Part shown: positions 7,803 to 16,784 of the stretch, piece by piece
Numbering within the stretch: position 1 is the first letter of the stretch
How the letters are laid out: each line of letters starts with the position of its first letter
DNA from: Oscillospiraceae bacterium
GTDB taxonomy: Bacteria > Bacillota > Clostridia > Oscillospirales > Ruminococcaceae
Direction: 5' to 3'
Assembly: GCA_017847835.1 (NCBI GenBank)
Contig: JAGASH010000003.1
Location: 123,084-187,083 of the forward strand
Length of the DNA stretch: 64,000 nucleotides
The notes under the pieces: generated by a model
The model's database searches: none
What the model was told of the DNA's origin: nothing
The model's input: only the letters and a program-made list of their open reading frames with translations
Program-made: the position numbers and the translations under genes

Positions 7803-8822
7803 ATGGAAAAAATTGATATATTATCGCTTACTTTTGAGGAGCTTTCTGAGAAAATTCTCGAAATGGGCGAGAAAAAATTTCGTGCAAAGCAGATTTTCGA
7901 CTGGCTGCACGTCAAGAAAGTAACCGATTTTGAGCAAATGACTAATATTTCTGCACAATTTCGCGCGGATTTATCGGAGAAATTTTATATAAATTGCCTG
8001 AAAATCAAAAAAAGACTTGTAAGCAAGATAGATAATACGGTAAAATATTTGTACGGGCTTTCTGACGGCGAGGCTGTCGAGAGCGTTCTTATGGACTACA
8101 AGCACGGAGCGGCGCTTTGCGTGTCAACGCAGGTCGGCTGTAAAATGGGCTGTAAATTCTGCGCGTCAACACTGGCGGGCTGGGTGAGAAACCTCGCGCC
8201 GTCGGAAATGCTCGGGCAGATGTACGAAAGCGAGCGCGACAGCGGCAAAATCCTCGACAGCATTGTGCTAATGGGTATCGGTGAGCCGCTCGACAACTTT
8301 GACAACGTGATGAAATTCCTCAAAATTCTGGAGGAAAGCGGCTTCAGTCTGAGGCGCGTGTCGCTGTCAACCTGCGGGGTTGTCGATAAAGTCTACGATT
8401 TAGCGAAGCTGAAGCTCGGCGTGACGCTATCCGTGTCGCTTCACGCGGCAACCGACGAAAAACGCTCCGAGATTATGCCGATAAACAAAAAATTCCCGCT
8501 GAAAACGCTTATGACCGCGTGCGACGACTATTTTGCGGCAACGGGCAGGCGGATAAGCTTTGAGTACTCGCTTATCGAGGGAGTGAACGACGACGAAAGC
8601 TCCGCGAAAGAGCTTATAGCGCTGCTTGGAGGGAAAAACTGCCACATAAATCTTATTCCGATAAACGAGGTCCGCGAGCGTGGGTTCAAGAAAAGTCCTT
8701 ATGTTGAGCGCTTTCAGAGGCTTCTCACGAATGCGGGGCTGAACGCGACCGTTCGCAGAACGCTTGGTGCCGATATAAACGCGGCTTGCGGGCAGCTTCG
8801 GCGGGACAGTAAAGATGAATAA
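7803..8822 (+). CDS. rlmN: dual-specificity 23S rRNA (A2503-C2)/tRNA methyltransferase RlmN
   Basis: 339 residues. Radical-SAM enzyme that methylates A2503 of 23S rRNA and A37 of tRNAs. The iron-sulfur motif CKMGCKFC lies at residues 113-120; the second methyl-carrying cysteine near the C-terminus is Cys329 in NAACGQL. The N-terminal accessory domain (FRAKQIFDWLH) is typical. GAGGAAAAATT provides the ribosome binding site. It is followed after 20 bases by the PP2C phosphatase gene, matching the Firmicutes rlmN-prpC-prkC order. Confidence 0.95.
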   Translation: MEKIDILSLTFEELSEKILEMGEKKFRAKQIFDWLHVKKVTDFEQMTNISAQFRADLSEKFYINCLKIKKRLVSKIDNTVKYLYGLSDGEAVESVLMDYKHGAALCVSTQVGCKMGCKFCASTLAGWVRNLAPSEMLGQMYESERDSGKILDSIVLMGIGEPLDNFDNVMKFLKILEESGFSLRRVSLSTCGVVDKVYDLAKLKLGVTLSVSLHAATDEKRSEIMPINKKFPLKTLMTACDDYFAATGRRISFEYSLIEGVNDDESSAKELIALLGGKNCHINLIPINEVRERGFKKSPYVERFQRLLTNAGLNATVRRTLGADINAACGQLRRDSKDE

Positions 8823-8842
8823 ATCCTTAGAAGGTGATATAA

Positions 8843-9580
8843 TTGAAAGTTTACTCAAAAACGGATATAGGGCTTGAGAGAGCCGAAAATCAGGACAACG
8901 TGTGGGGTGAAATGCTCAACGCGAACGTTTGCGCAGCGGTTTTGTGCGACGGAATGGGCGGTGAAAGCCGAGGCGGGCTTGCGAGCAAGATTGCCGTGGA
9001 CGTTGTTTCAAGGAGAATTCTCGAAAACTACAGGGAAAATATGGGCAGAAATTCCATAAGAAACCTGCTTGTAACGTCAATTGTCGCGGCAAATAATATG
9101 GTTCGCGCGGCTGCCGAGGAGCACGGAAACGAGATTATGGGAACGACCTGTGTTGCGGCGATTGTTGTGGACGGAACGGCTTTTATCGTCAATGTCGGCG
9201 ACAGCAGAGCTTATCAGCTTTTCACGGACGGCGACGACGAGTGTATACGGCAGATTACAAAAGACCATTCGCACGTTCGAGAGCTTGTGGAACGCGGTCA
9301 GATTACACCGGAGCAGGCGCGCGTTCACCCCGAGCGCAATAAAATCACCCGCGCAATCGGTGCTGAGGAAGAGGTCACGCCCGATTATTTCGAGCTGAAT
9401 TTGAACAAGGGAGATATGCTTTTGCTGTGCAGCGACGGACTTTCTTCCTACGGCGACGACCTCGATATCCTCGATATCTGCTTCGACTCGGAGCAGTGGG
9501 AGTGCTGCGAAAATCTTGTCGATTACGCGAACTCAAAGGGCGGTCACGACAATGTTTCCGTGGCTTTAATCACGCTTTGA
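8843..9580 (+). CDS. prpC: PP2C-type serine/threonine phosphatase PrpC
   Basis: 245 residues. Metal-dependent phosphatase that reverses PrkC phosphorylation. Motifs: DIGLERAENQDN at the N-terminus (metal and phosphate site), LCDGMGGESRGG, NVGDSRAY, CSDGLSSYGDD and GGHDNVSVAL; all acidic metal ligands appear kept. Start is TTG 8843 with AGAAGGTGATA upstream. Paired with prkC immediately downstream, though prkC also has its own promoter. Confidence 0.93.
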   Translation: MKVYSKTDIGLERAENQDNVWGEMLNANVCAAVLCDGMGGESRGGLASKIAVDVVSRRILENYRENMGRNSIRNLLVTSIVAANNMVRAAAEEHGNEIMGTTCVAAIVVDGTAFIVNVGDSRAYQLFTDGDDECIRQITKDHSHVRELVERGQITPEQARVHPERNKITRAIGAEEEVTPDYFELNLNKGDMLLLCSDGLSSYGDDLDILDICFDSEQWECCENLVDYANSKGGHDNVSVALITL

Positions 9581-9640
9581 TTTAGCGGTTTTGTGCAGAT
9601 AACTGCTTGCTCCTTGTGTATTTTTGTGCAAATTCGGCAA

Positions 9641-9669
9641 TTGACTTTTTGCTGAATTTGTGTTATTAT
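9641..9669 (+). promoter_or_regulatory. sigma-A promoter of prkC
   Basis: -35 TTGACT (9641-9646), 17-base spacer, -10 TATTAT (9664-9669), giving a leader of roughly 60 bases before prkC. Confidence 0.75.
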
Positions 9670-9738
9670 GTAAGTTGGAGTTTTATATTTATTCAGGTAT
9701 CTTAGCTTTATTTGTTGCAGAGGAGAATTTCATTTTTT

Positions 9739-11865
9739 ATGGATAACAACATAGGAAAAAAGCTCGACGGACGCTATGAGCTGCTTGAACTTATCGGCGT
9801 CGGGGGAATGGCGGATATTTACCGTGCGAGAGATATTCAGGAAAACAGAATTGTCGCGGTAAAAATCCTGAAGACCGAGTTTGCGGGCAGCGACGAGTTT
9901 TTGCGTCGTTTCAGAAACGAGAGTAAAGCGATTGCTCTGCTTTCTCACCCGAATATCGTGAAAATCTACGATGTCGGCTTTACCGAGAAGGTTCAGTTTA
10001 TCGTTATGGAATATGTGGACGGTATTACGCTCACCGATTATATCGAGCAGCAGGGCGTCCTTAAATGGCGCGACGCCGTTCATTTCACGGTTCAGATTTT
10101 GCGCGCTTTGCAGCACGCTCACGACAGAGGTATCGTTCACCGTGACGTCAAGAGCTCGAATATTATGCTGCTTCGCGACGGCACAATCAAGGTAATGGAT
10201 TTCGGCATTGCCCGCTTTAACCGCGAGAACAACAAAACGATGTCCGAAAAAACCATCGGCTCGGTTCACTACATCAGCCCAGAGCAGGCTCGCGGAGATA
10301 TCACCGACGAGAGAAGCGATATTTATTCGGTTGGCGTTGCGCTTTACGAAATGCTCACGGGCAAAAAGCCATATGACGGCGACACACCCGTTGCAATTGC
10401 TCTTAAGCATATGCAGAGCACTCCTCAGAAGCCTACGGAGCTCAATTCCACAATTCCCGAGGGCTTGGAGCAGATTGTTCTGCGCGCTATGCAAAAAGAG
10501 CCTGCCGCTCGCTATCAGACCGCAGGCGAGATGATAACCGACCTTGAAGAGTTCAAGAAAAACCCCGGTATCGTTTTCGATTACAAGTACAACTCAACGG
10601 ACGGCACCGCGAAATTTGCCGACAAAAATCCTGCTGTTGAACAGGAAAAACAGCGCAGGAAAAATATGGTCGTCGAGGACTATGACGATGACGACGATGA
10701 CGATGATTACGACGATGACGACGAGATTGAGGAGCGCAGAAGTCCTCTTATTCCGATACTTTTCGCAGTCGGTGCGGCATTTGTCATCGCGACGGTATTT
10801 CTGGTGCTTATGCTCCTTGCAAACGGTTTCGGAGGCAAGGAAAGCTCCGACGGCTCACAGGTGAGCAACTCCGGCGGAATAAGCGTAACGGACGGCGGCG
10901 AGTTCAATATGCCGAACCTTATCGGAATGACTTGGGACGAGGCGCTTTCGACCTACGGCGACGGAAAGCTGATGAAGCTTGTTCCCACGCAGGAATACAA
11001 CGAGGCTAAGGAAGGCGAAATCTTCGACCAGGAATTTGTCGAGGGCAGACGCGTAAAACAGGGCGTCACGGTCAACGTCAAGGTAAGTATGGGTATCAAG
11101 CAGGTTGAAATTCAGGACGTTTCGGGACGCACCGCGGATAATGCCGAAAAGACGCTCAAACGCGACGGCTTCAAGGTATCGAAAACCTTCGCTGACAGCG
11201 AGGATATCGCAGAAGGTCACGTTATCAAGACCACTCCCGAGGCACACGAATTTTTGCCGCAGGGAAGCACGGTTGTTATTGTAGTCAGCAATGGCGCTGC
11301 CGATAAGATGTTCTATATGCCGAACCTTGTCGGAATGCCTATGGAAGACGCAACAAAGCGCTGCGAGGAGTATAAGCTGAATGCTACGCTCAAGCCTGTC
11401 GACAGCGACGTGGAAAAGGGAAGAATTATCGAGCAGAGCATTAAGGAAGGCGAAAAGGTTGCTCCGAATACCGAGGTAATCCTGACGTACAGCACGGGTG
11501 AAATTCCCAAGAAGGAGTGCGAGATTAACGTAACGCTCCCGACAAATGTCACGGGTGAATATGAGTTCAAGTACTTTGTCGACGGTGAGCTTATCGACAG
11601 CAAAACGCTTGATGTCGGACTTATCGGCTCTAAGACAATCACATATACCGTAACAGGCAAGCCCGGTGATGAAAAGCTGTTCGCGATTAAGGTCAAGTCT
11701 ACCAAGACAGGAAACGACGGATATTATCTCCAGGTTAGGGTAACGTTCAAGGAAGGCGACGAAAAGACCGTTGTTGAGCAGATTTACAAGGACAGCGCGA
11801 TTTTCAGCAGGCTTTTAAAAGAGGACTCGGACGACTCGTCCGACAGCGGAACCTCGTTGGTGTAA
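9739..11865 (+). CDS. prkC: PASTA-domain serine/threonine kinase PrkC
   Basis: 708 residues. Membrane Ser/Thr kinase that senses muropeptides or lipid II and controls growth and germination. Cytoplasmic kinase domain about 1-265 with GVGGMADIY loop, HRDVKSSN near 134 and DFGIA; an Asp-rich run near 313-330 (mostly D with E/Y); one membrane segment about 335-362; three PASTA repeats (about 391-455, 455-520, 525-590); then about 118 residues of extracellular beta-rich C-terminal domain. ATG 9739 is preferred because AGGAGA lies 12 bases upstream and falls inside the gene if the TTG at 9712 is used. Confidence 0.94.
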   Translation: MDNNIGKKLDGRYELLELIGVGGMADIYRARDIQENRIVAVKILKTEFAGSDEFLRRFRNESKAIALLSHPNIVKIYDVGFTEKVQFIVMEYVDGITLTDYIEQQGVLKWRDAVHFTVQILRALQHAHDRGIVHRDVKSSNIMLLRDGTIKVMDFGIARFNRENNKTMSEKTIGSVHYISPEQARGDITDERSDIYSVGVALYEMLTGKKPYDGDTPVAIALKHMQSTPQKPTELNSTIPEGLEQIVLRAMQKEPAARYQTAGEMITDLEEFKKNPGIVFDYKYNSTDGTAKFADKNPAVEQEKQRRKNMVVEDYDDDDDDDDYDDDDEIEERRSPLIPILFAVGAAFVIATVFLVLMLLANGFGGKESSDGSQVSNSGGISVTDGGEFNMPNLIGMTWDEALSTYGDGKLMKLVPTQEYNEAKEGEIFDQEFVEGRRVKQGVTVNVKVSMGIKQVEIQDVSGRTADNAEKTLKRDGFKVSKTFADSEDIAEGHVIKTTPEAHEFLPQGSTVVIVVSNGAADKMFYMPNLVGMPMEDATKRCEEYKLNATLKPVDSDVEKGRIIEQSIKEGEKVAPNTEVILTYSTGEIPKKECEINVTLPTNVTGEYEFKYFVDGELIDSKTLDVGLIGSKTITYTVTGKPGDEKLFAIKVKSTKTGNDGYYLQVRVTFKEGDEKTVVEQIYKDSAIFSRLLKEDSDDSSDSGTSLV

Positions 11866-11868
11866 CAG

Positions 11869-12762
11869 ATGAGCAATTCGTTTGAATTTAACGGAATAAT
11901 AACAAAAGCAGTCGGGGGCGTCTACTATGCGGACGCCCTCGACGGCGATTTAAAAGGCGAAAACGTGAAGTGTGCCGCGCGCGGGATTTTCAGAAACAAA
12001 AAAATCAGTCCCGCGGCAGGCGACAGAGTGCGCGTGTGCGTTTCGGAAAATGCCGAGCCGATTATCGAGGAGATTTTCGAGAGGAAGAACTTTCTTCCGC
12101 GTCCGCCGCTTGCAAATCTTGACAGGATTGTGTTTGTGAACAGCACGGCAGAGCCTAAAATCAACCGTTTTGTGCTGGATAAGCTGATTGCGATTGCAGA
12201 CGGAAACGGGATTGAGCCGATTGTGGTTTTCACGAAAATCGACCTTGACACGGCGGGTGAGCTGCCCGAGATTTACGAGAAAATCGGGATACCCGTGTGC
12301 GTTGTGAATAATCTCACGGGAGAGGGCTCGGAACGCGTGAGAGCACTGATTGAAGGGAAATTCTGCGCGTTTGCGGGAAACTCCGGCGTTGGCAAATCCA
12401 GCCTGCTGAATGTGCTTTATCCCGAGCTTTCGCTTAAAACAGCCGAAATCAGCCGAAAACTCGGCAGAGGAAGGCACACAACGCGGCAGGTTGAGCTGTT
12501 TAAAATTGGTGAAAATTATGTCGCGGACACTCCGGGTTTTTCTGCGGTTGAGGTGGAGAATTACTGCGAAATTCCGCGTGACGAGCTGGATTTGGCATTT
12601 CGGGAGTTTCGGGAATTGCGATGTGAGTGCAGATTTTCAAATTGCCGTCACGTCAAGGAAACCGGCTGCGCGGTCAAAAAAGCCGTCGAGGACGGGGAAA
12701 TCGCGCGAAGCCGCTATAACAGCTATCTGAGGCTGCTCGAAGAAACAAAGCCCGAATACTGA
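11869..12762 (+). CDS. rsgA: ribosome small-subunit maturation GTPase RsgA
   Basis: 297 residues. Circularly permuted GTPase that checks 30S subunit assembly. OB-fold N-terminus, then G4 FTKID near 123, G1 GNSGVGKSS near 171 and G3 DTPGF, and a C-terminal zinc knuckle with CECRFSNCRHVKETGC. The permuted order G4-G1-G3 is diagnostic. Starts three bases after the prkC stop, as in other Firmicutes where it follows prkC. Confidence 0.95.
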   Translation: MSNSFEFNGIITKAVGGVYYADALDGDLKGENVKCAARGIFRNKKISPAAGDRVRVCVSENAEPIIEEIFERKNFLPRPPLANLDRIVFVNSTAEPKINRFVLDKLIAIADGNGIEPIVVFTKIDLDTAGELPEIYEKIGIPVCVVNNLTGEGSERVRALIEGKFCAFAGNSGVGKSSLLNVLYPELSLKTAEISRKLGRGRHTTRQVELFKIGENYVADTPGFSAVEVENYCEIPRDELDLAFREFRELRCECRFSNCRHVKETGCAVKKAVEDGEIARSRYNSYLRLLEETKPEY

Positions 12763-12783
12763 GCGCGGATTTGAGGGATTGAA

Positions 12784-13401
12784 ATGGGAAAAATTTGTAC
12801 GATAATCTGCGGCGCACCCTGCGAAAATTTCCCGAAGGAGCTTTGCGAGGGGTATGTTATCGCGGCGGACAAAGGGCTTGATTATGCGCTTTCGGCGGGG
12901 ATTTTGCCGGATATGGCTGTCGGGGATTTTGACAGCGCTCAGAAAGCTGTTCCCGACGTGACCGAGGTGAAAAAATTCCCGCCAGAAAAGGACGACTCTG
13001 ACGCGCTGATTGCCGCGAAAATCGCTTTGGAACGCGGTTTTGACAAGCTTCGGTTTTTGTGCGCGCTCGGCGGCAGGCTTGACCATACCTTCGCGAATTT
13101 GCAGATGATTTATAGTCTTAAAAAACGCGGCATTTCTGCGGAGCTTTTCGGTGATTTTGAGCAAGCGTTTTTCCTCGAAAACGAAACTTGTGTTATCTCG
13201 AAATTCTCGGGATATCTCTCGGTTTTCGCGTGGGAAAAATCTGCTGAAATAAGCGAAACCGGTGTGAAATATCCGACGGAAAAGCTGGTTTTTACGAATG
13301 AGTTTCCGCTCGGAGTGAGCAACGAAATTATCCAAAAAACCGCTGAAATTACGGTTCACAGCGGCACGGCACTTGTAATATTAAATAGGGAAAAGAGGTA
13401 A
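12784..13401 (+). CDS. thiN: thiamine pyrophosphokinase
   Basis: 205 residues. Transfers pyrophosphate from ATP to thiamine. Typical motifs are AADKGLDYAL, AVGDFDSAQ, KDDSDALIAAKIAL and GGRLDHTFANLQM. In many Firmicutes rpe stands between rsgA and thiN; it is missing here. GAGGGATTGAA provides the ribosome binding site 21 bases after rsgA. It is followed after four bases by the aldo/keto reductase gene. Confidence 0.92.
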   Translation: MGKICTIICGAPCENFPKELCEGYVIAADKGLDYALSAGILPDMAVGDFDSAQKAVPDVTEVKKFPPEKDDSDALIAAKIALERGFDKLRFLCALGGRLDHTFANLQMIYSLKKRGISAELFGDFEQAFFLENETCVISKFSGYLSVFAWEKSAEISETGVKYPTEKLVFTNEFPLGVSNEIIQKTAEITVHSGTALVILNREKR

Positions 13402-13405
13402 AAAT

Positions 13406-14536
13406 ATGGCGAAAAAACTTGGCTTCGGACTTATGCGCTTGCCGCTTAACAACCCGAATGACGACAGCGATATCGATATCGAAACGCTGAAAAAAATGGT
13501 TGACGAGTTTATCGGAAACGGCTTTACATACTTTGATACCGCGCTTATGTACTGCGCGGGAAAGAGTGAGGCTGCCGTCAAGGACGCGCTCACCTCGCGT
13601 TATCCGCGCGACGCTTACACCCTCGCGACAAAGCTCCACGCAGGCTTTTTCAATACTCTTGAAGAGCGCGACAAGGTGTTTTACGGGCAGCTCGAAAAAA
13701 CGGGAGTTGAGTTTTTCGATTATTATCTGATACACGACGTCGGTGTTGACCACTACAAAAAGTACACCGAGCTGGACTGCTTCAACTGGCTTATCGAAAA
13801 GAAAAAAGTAGGTCTTGTGAAGAATATCGGCTTTTCGTTCCACGACAGCGCGGAGTTCCTCGACAAGGTTCTCACCGAACACCCCGAAATGGATTTCGTT
13901 CAGCTTCAGATAAACTATCTCGACTGGGACAGCGCGGGTGTTCAGTCGCGCAAATGCCACGAGGTTGCCGTCAAGCACGGAAAGAAAATCATCGTTATGG
14001 AGCCCGTCAAAGGCGGAACTCTCGCGAATGTTCCCGAGGAAGCCGAAAAGCTGCTCAAAAATGCAAATCCGAGCGCTTCCGTGCCGTCTTGGGCAATCCG
14101 CTTTGCGGCAAGCTGCGAGAACGTTTTTATGGTGCTTTCGGGTATGAGCAATCTTGAACAGCTTCGCGATAATATGAGCTATATGCGCGATTTTGTGTCG
14201 ATGAACGAGGACGAGCGCGCGCTTTGCAAAAAGGCTGCCGAAATCATCAACAGCAACATCGCTATTCCCTGCACGGGCTGCTCCTACTGCACAGAGGGCT
14301 GCCCGATGAAGATTGCCATTCCGAAGTATTTTTCACTTTACAACACCGATTTGCTTGACAGCAAGGGCAAGGACTGGACGCCGCAGGGAGAGTACTACGA
14401 CCGACTTTCCGCGATTTTCGGCAAGGCAAGCGACTGTATTTCCTGCGGTCAGTGCGAGAGCGTTTGCCCGCAGCATTTGCCCATTATTGAGAACTTGAAA
14501 ACCGTTGCCGATTATTTCGAGAACGGGCAGAACTGA
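13406..14536 (+). CDS. aldo/keto reductase with C-terminal 4Fe-4S ferredoxin domain
   Basis: 376 residues. TIM-barrel aldo/keto reductase (about 1-275; opening LGFGLMRLPL, YFDTALMY with the catalytic Tyr, KLH, QLQINYLDWD) fused to two [4Fe-4S] cluster motifs: CTGCSYCTEGCP from Cys289 and CISCGQCESVCP from about Cys344. This fusion is common in anaerobes. The physiological substrate is not known; the clusters suggest electron transfer with ferredoxin in place of, or in addition to, NADPH. AAAGAGG lies upstream; probably co-transcribed with thiN. Confidence 0.88.
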   Translation: MAKKLGFGLMRLPLNNPNDDSDIDIETLKKMVDEFIGNGFTYFDTALMYCAGKSEAAVKDALTSRYPRDAYTLATKLHAGFFNTLEERDKVFYGQLEKTGVEFFDYYLIHDVGVDHYKKYTELDCFNWLIEKKKVGLVKNIGFSFHDSAEFLDKVLTEHPEMDFVQLQINYLDWDSAGVQSRKCHEVAVKHGKKIIVMEPVKGGTLANVPEEAEKLLKNANPSASVPSWAIRFAASCENVFMVLSGMSNLEQLRDNMSYMRDFVSMNEDERALCKKAAEIINSNIAIPCTGCSYCTEGCPMKIAIPKYFSLYNTDLLDSKGKDWTPQGEYYDRLSAIFGKASDCISCGQCESVCPQHLPIIENLKTVADYFENGQN

Positions 14537-14609
14537 TTTTTTCGGCAAGGAAGGGGTCAATTTGAGAGCGGCAGCACGATAAATCGGAATTTAGGAGGAG
14601 ATTAGAAAA

Positions 14610-14972
14610 ATGGAATTAACAAGAATTGAGAAGAATGGAGTTATATGCGCCGTTGTAAATAGTAACGAGCTCGTCATTACAAATACGCAAACAGCGTTAG
14701 ATTTGCTTATGTCAGCAAAATATGATTTGGGAACAAAAAACATAATTATTGACAAGAAAATGATTTTAGACGATTTTTTCATATTAAGCAAAGGTATTGC
14801 AGGAGAAATTTTGCAAAAGTATATTAATTATGGTGGGCGAATAGCTATTTACGGCGATTATTCCCACTATACAAGTAAACCACTTAAAGATTTTATTTAT
14901 GAAAGCAATAAAGGTAAAGACATTTTCTTTGTTGCTACGCAGGATGAAGCAATTGATATGCTAACAAGATAA
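14610..14972 (+). CDS. DUF4180 family protein
   Basis: 120 residues matching the DUF4180 pattern: an ITNTQTALDLL segment, IIIDKKMILDDFFILSKGIAGEIL, and LKDFIYESNKGKDIFFVAT near the C-terminus. No activity is established for the family. GGAGGAG upstream is strong. Its codon use is AT-rich (many AAA, ATT, TTA) unlike the GC-leaning genes on both sides, which suggests recent acquisition. The bidirectional terminator at 15006-15039 follows. Confidence 0.82.
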   Translation: MELTRIEKNGVICAVVNSNELVITNTQTALDLLMSAKYDLGTKNIIIDKKMILDDFFILSKGIAGEILQKYINYGGRIAIYGDYSHYTSKPLKDFIYESNKGKDIFFVATQDEAIDMLTR

Positions 14973-15005
14973 ATTCCCATAAGTCAAGCAGCCTTCAAAT
15001 AGAAC

Positions 15006-15039
15006 AAAACCCCGTGAAGAACGCTCTTCGCGGGGTTTT
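15006..15039. terminator. bidirectional terminator
   Basis: Stem AAAACCCCGTGAAGA (15006-15020) pairs with TCTTCGCGGGGTTTT (15025-15039), loop ACGC, one mismatch/wobble. The A-run on the left and T-run on the right let it serve both the DUF4180 gene and the opposing HD-GYP gene. Confidence 0.85.
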
Positions 15040-16072
15040 ATGTAATATTTCTGTAAAGCTCTTCAAGCTGTGGCCGACATTTTAAAAAGACTTTTCCGAG
15101 CTGCGGGTCAAAGTGCGTGCCGAACGAGTTTTCGATAATCTCAAACGCTTCGTCGTAGGGATACGCTTCCTTGTAGCAGCGCGCCGAAACCAACGCGTCA
15201 AACACGTCCGCGAGCGCCATAATCCTCGCTTCAAGCGGGATTTCCTCACCCGAAAGCCCTTCGGGATATCCCGAGCCGTCCCATTTTTCGTGGTGATAAT
15301 GCGCGACGTTTTCGGCGATTTTCACAAATTCCTCTTCCTCGACGCCTTCGAGGATTTGCTTTACAATCCTAGCACCCTCTGCGGAATGCACCTTCATCGC
15401 TGTATATTCGGCTGGAGTAAATCTCGCCTGCTTTCGCAAAATCATATCATCAACCGCGATTTTTCCCAAATCGTGCATAGGTGCCGCTCGAATTACCATT
15501 TCCAGAAACGACTTCGAGAGATTGAGGTTTTCCTGTGCAAGCCGAGCCGCAAAGATTTCCACAACCATACTTGTCCGCTTGATGTGACCGCCGGTTGACA
15601 TATCTCGGCTTTCAACCATCGCTGCCATTCCCATAACCATCATTCGCTGAATATGCTTTATGTGACGAGTGCGCTCCTCGAGCTGTCCCGCAAGGTCTTT
15701 GCGCAGCTCCTCGAGCTCCAGCAGACGGCTTATTCTCGACAGCATTACATTCAGCACAAACGGCTTTGAGATAAAGTCCATCGCACCTTTTTCAAGGCAG
15801 CGGCTTTCGGTCTGCGGGTCGTTGTCCGCGGTGAGAACAATAATCGGGATATCTGCGCGCTCGGGGTTTGCTTTTACCCTTTCCATAACCTCAAAGCCGT
15901 CCATTTCCGGCATATTTATATCAAGCAGTATAAGGTCGCAGACGTTCTTCTGAAGAAATTTCAGAGCTTGTTCTCCCGAAGTGACCGCGGTTATTTTATA
16001 GCTGTCCGAAAGGGCGTTTTTGGCGGCGGACAGATTTGTCTTGTCGTCGTCGACTATTAGAATATGATACAT
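15038..16072 (-). CDS. response regulator with HD-GYP domain
   Basis: 344 residues. Receiver domain about 1-120 (acidic pocket VDDD at 7-10, phospho-acceptor Asp51 in LLDINMPEMDG, Lys in ISKPF), a coiled linker, and an HD-GYP domain with HDLGK near 195 and HHEKWDGSGYP near 255. HD-GYP proteins hydrolyse cyclic di-GMP; the GYP triad and HD metal ligands are present, so activity is expected. No histidine kinase is next to it. AGGAAGTGAAAGGG lies upstream of ATG 16072 and a good promoter further up. Confidence 0.92.
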   Translation of the reverse strand: MYHILIVDDDKTNLSAAKNALSDSYKITAVTSGEQALKFLQKNVCDLILLDINMPEMDGFEVMERVKANPERADIPIIVLTADNDPQTESRCLEKGAMDFISKPFVLNVMLSRISRLLELEELRKDLAGQLEERTRHIKHIQRMMVMGMAAMVESRDMSTGGHIKRTSMVVEIFAARLAQENLNLSKSFLEMVIRAAPMHDLGKIAVDDMILRKQARFTPAEYTAMKVHSAEGARIVKQILEGVEEEEFVKIAENVAHYHHEKWDGSGYPEGLSGEEIPLEARIMALADVFDALVSARCYKEAYPYDEAFEIIENSFGTHFDPQLGKVFLKCRPQLEELYRNIT

Positions 16073-16127
16073 TTTACCCTTTCACTTCCTTTTTTTGAAT
16101 AATCATACCACAGTGTTCATCTATTAG

Positions 16128-16156
16128 ATTATACGATATTTTGTCGATTTTGTAAA
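16128..16156 (-). promoter_or_regulatory. sigma-A promoter of the HD-GYP gene
   Basis: On the - strand: TTTACA (16156-16151), 17-base spacer, TATAAT (16133-16128). Divergent from the LytTR promoter 50 bases to the right. Confidence 0.75.
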
Positions 16157-16206
16157 GGATTTTTTGCAATTTTGTTAATACGGTTTATCATTTGCGGGAA
16201 AATGTG

Positions 16207-16235
16207 TTGAAAAATGTGCATTTTTATGGTAGAAT
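16207..16235 (+). promoter_or_regulatory. sigma-A promoter of the first LytTR-DUF3021 pair
   Basis: -35 TTGAAA (16207-16212), 17-base spacer, -10 TAGAAT (16230-16235), leaving a leader of about 100 bases before ATG 16343. No obvious direct repeat like the one at the second LytTR operon was found upstream. Confidence 0.65.
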
Positions 16236-16342
16236 AACAGTATGATTTGAGAATTTTCTGAATTTTGTCGCTGAAATTCGTATTTTATCGATTTTATGTT
16301 GAAATATCTTGTGCGGAAATTTATAATGAAAGGGGCGGGAAA

Positions 16343-16783
16343 ATGCGCGTTGATGTGAAAAATGTTCCGAGTGCCGAGGACGAGCGCGTTGTTCTGGAAT
16401 GTGTGGAGCTTACGGAGGATTTTCGGGATATCCGCGAGTATGCGCTGATGAAAGGGAATATGCTTACGGGATATATCGACGACGCTGCTTTTCAGCTGGG
16501 TTTGCCCGATGTAATATACTTCGAGGCGGTCGGAGAGCTTGTTTTCGCGTACACGGAAAACGAGGTGTACGAGATTAAAAGCAGGCTTTACGAGATTGAA
16601 CAGAATTATAGTGAGCAGATGTTTATGCGCTGCTCGAAATCGATTATCGCAAATATCAGCAAAATCGAGTCGTTTCGTCCCGCACCCGATACGCGTCTTA
16701 TCGCGAAAATGAAAAACGGCGAGGAAATCGTTATTTCGAGAATGTACGCGAAATCGCTTAAACAAAGAATTCTGGAGGGATAG
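16343..16783 (+). CDS. LytTR-type DNA-binding protein, first copy
   Basis: 146 residues. A stand-alone LytTR DNA-binding domain in the C-terminal two thirds (signature VIYFEAVGELVFAYTENEVY, then FMRCSKSIIANI and VISRMYAKSLKQRI). No receiver domain. ATG 16343 is used because AAAGGGGCGG lies upstream and the extra 26 residues from 16265 look non-coding. It directly precedes a DUF3021 membrane gene, the usual LytTR-membrane inhibitor arrangement of Firmicutes. A paralogous pair sits at 57788-58680; both share the phrase YFEAVGELVFAYTE. The membrane partner probably modulates the regulator, which is inference. Confidence 0.9.
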   Translation: MRVDVKNVPSAEDERVVLECVELTEDFRDIREYALMKGNMLTGYIDDAAFQLGLPDVIYFEAVGELVFAYTENEVYEIKSRLYEIEQNYSEQMFMRCSKSIIANISKIESFRPAPDTRLIAKMKNGEEIVISRMYAKSLKQRILEG

Positions 16784-16784
16784 T

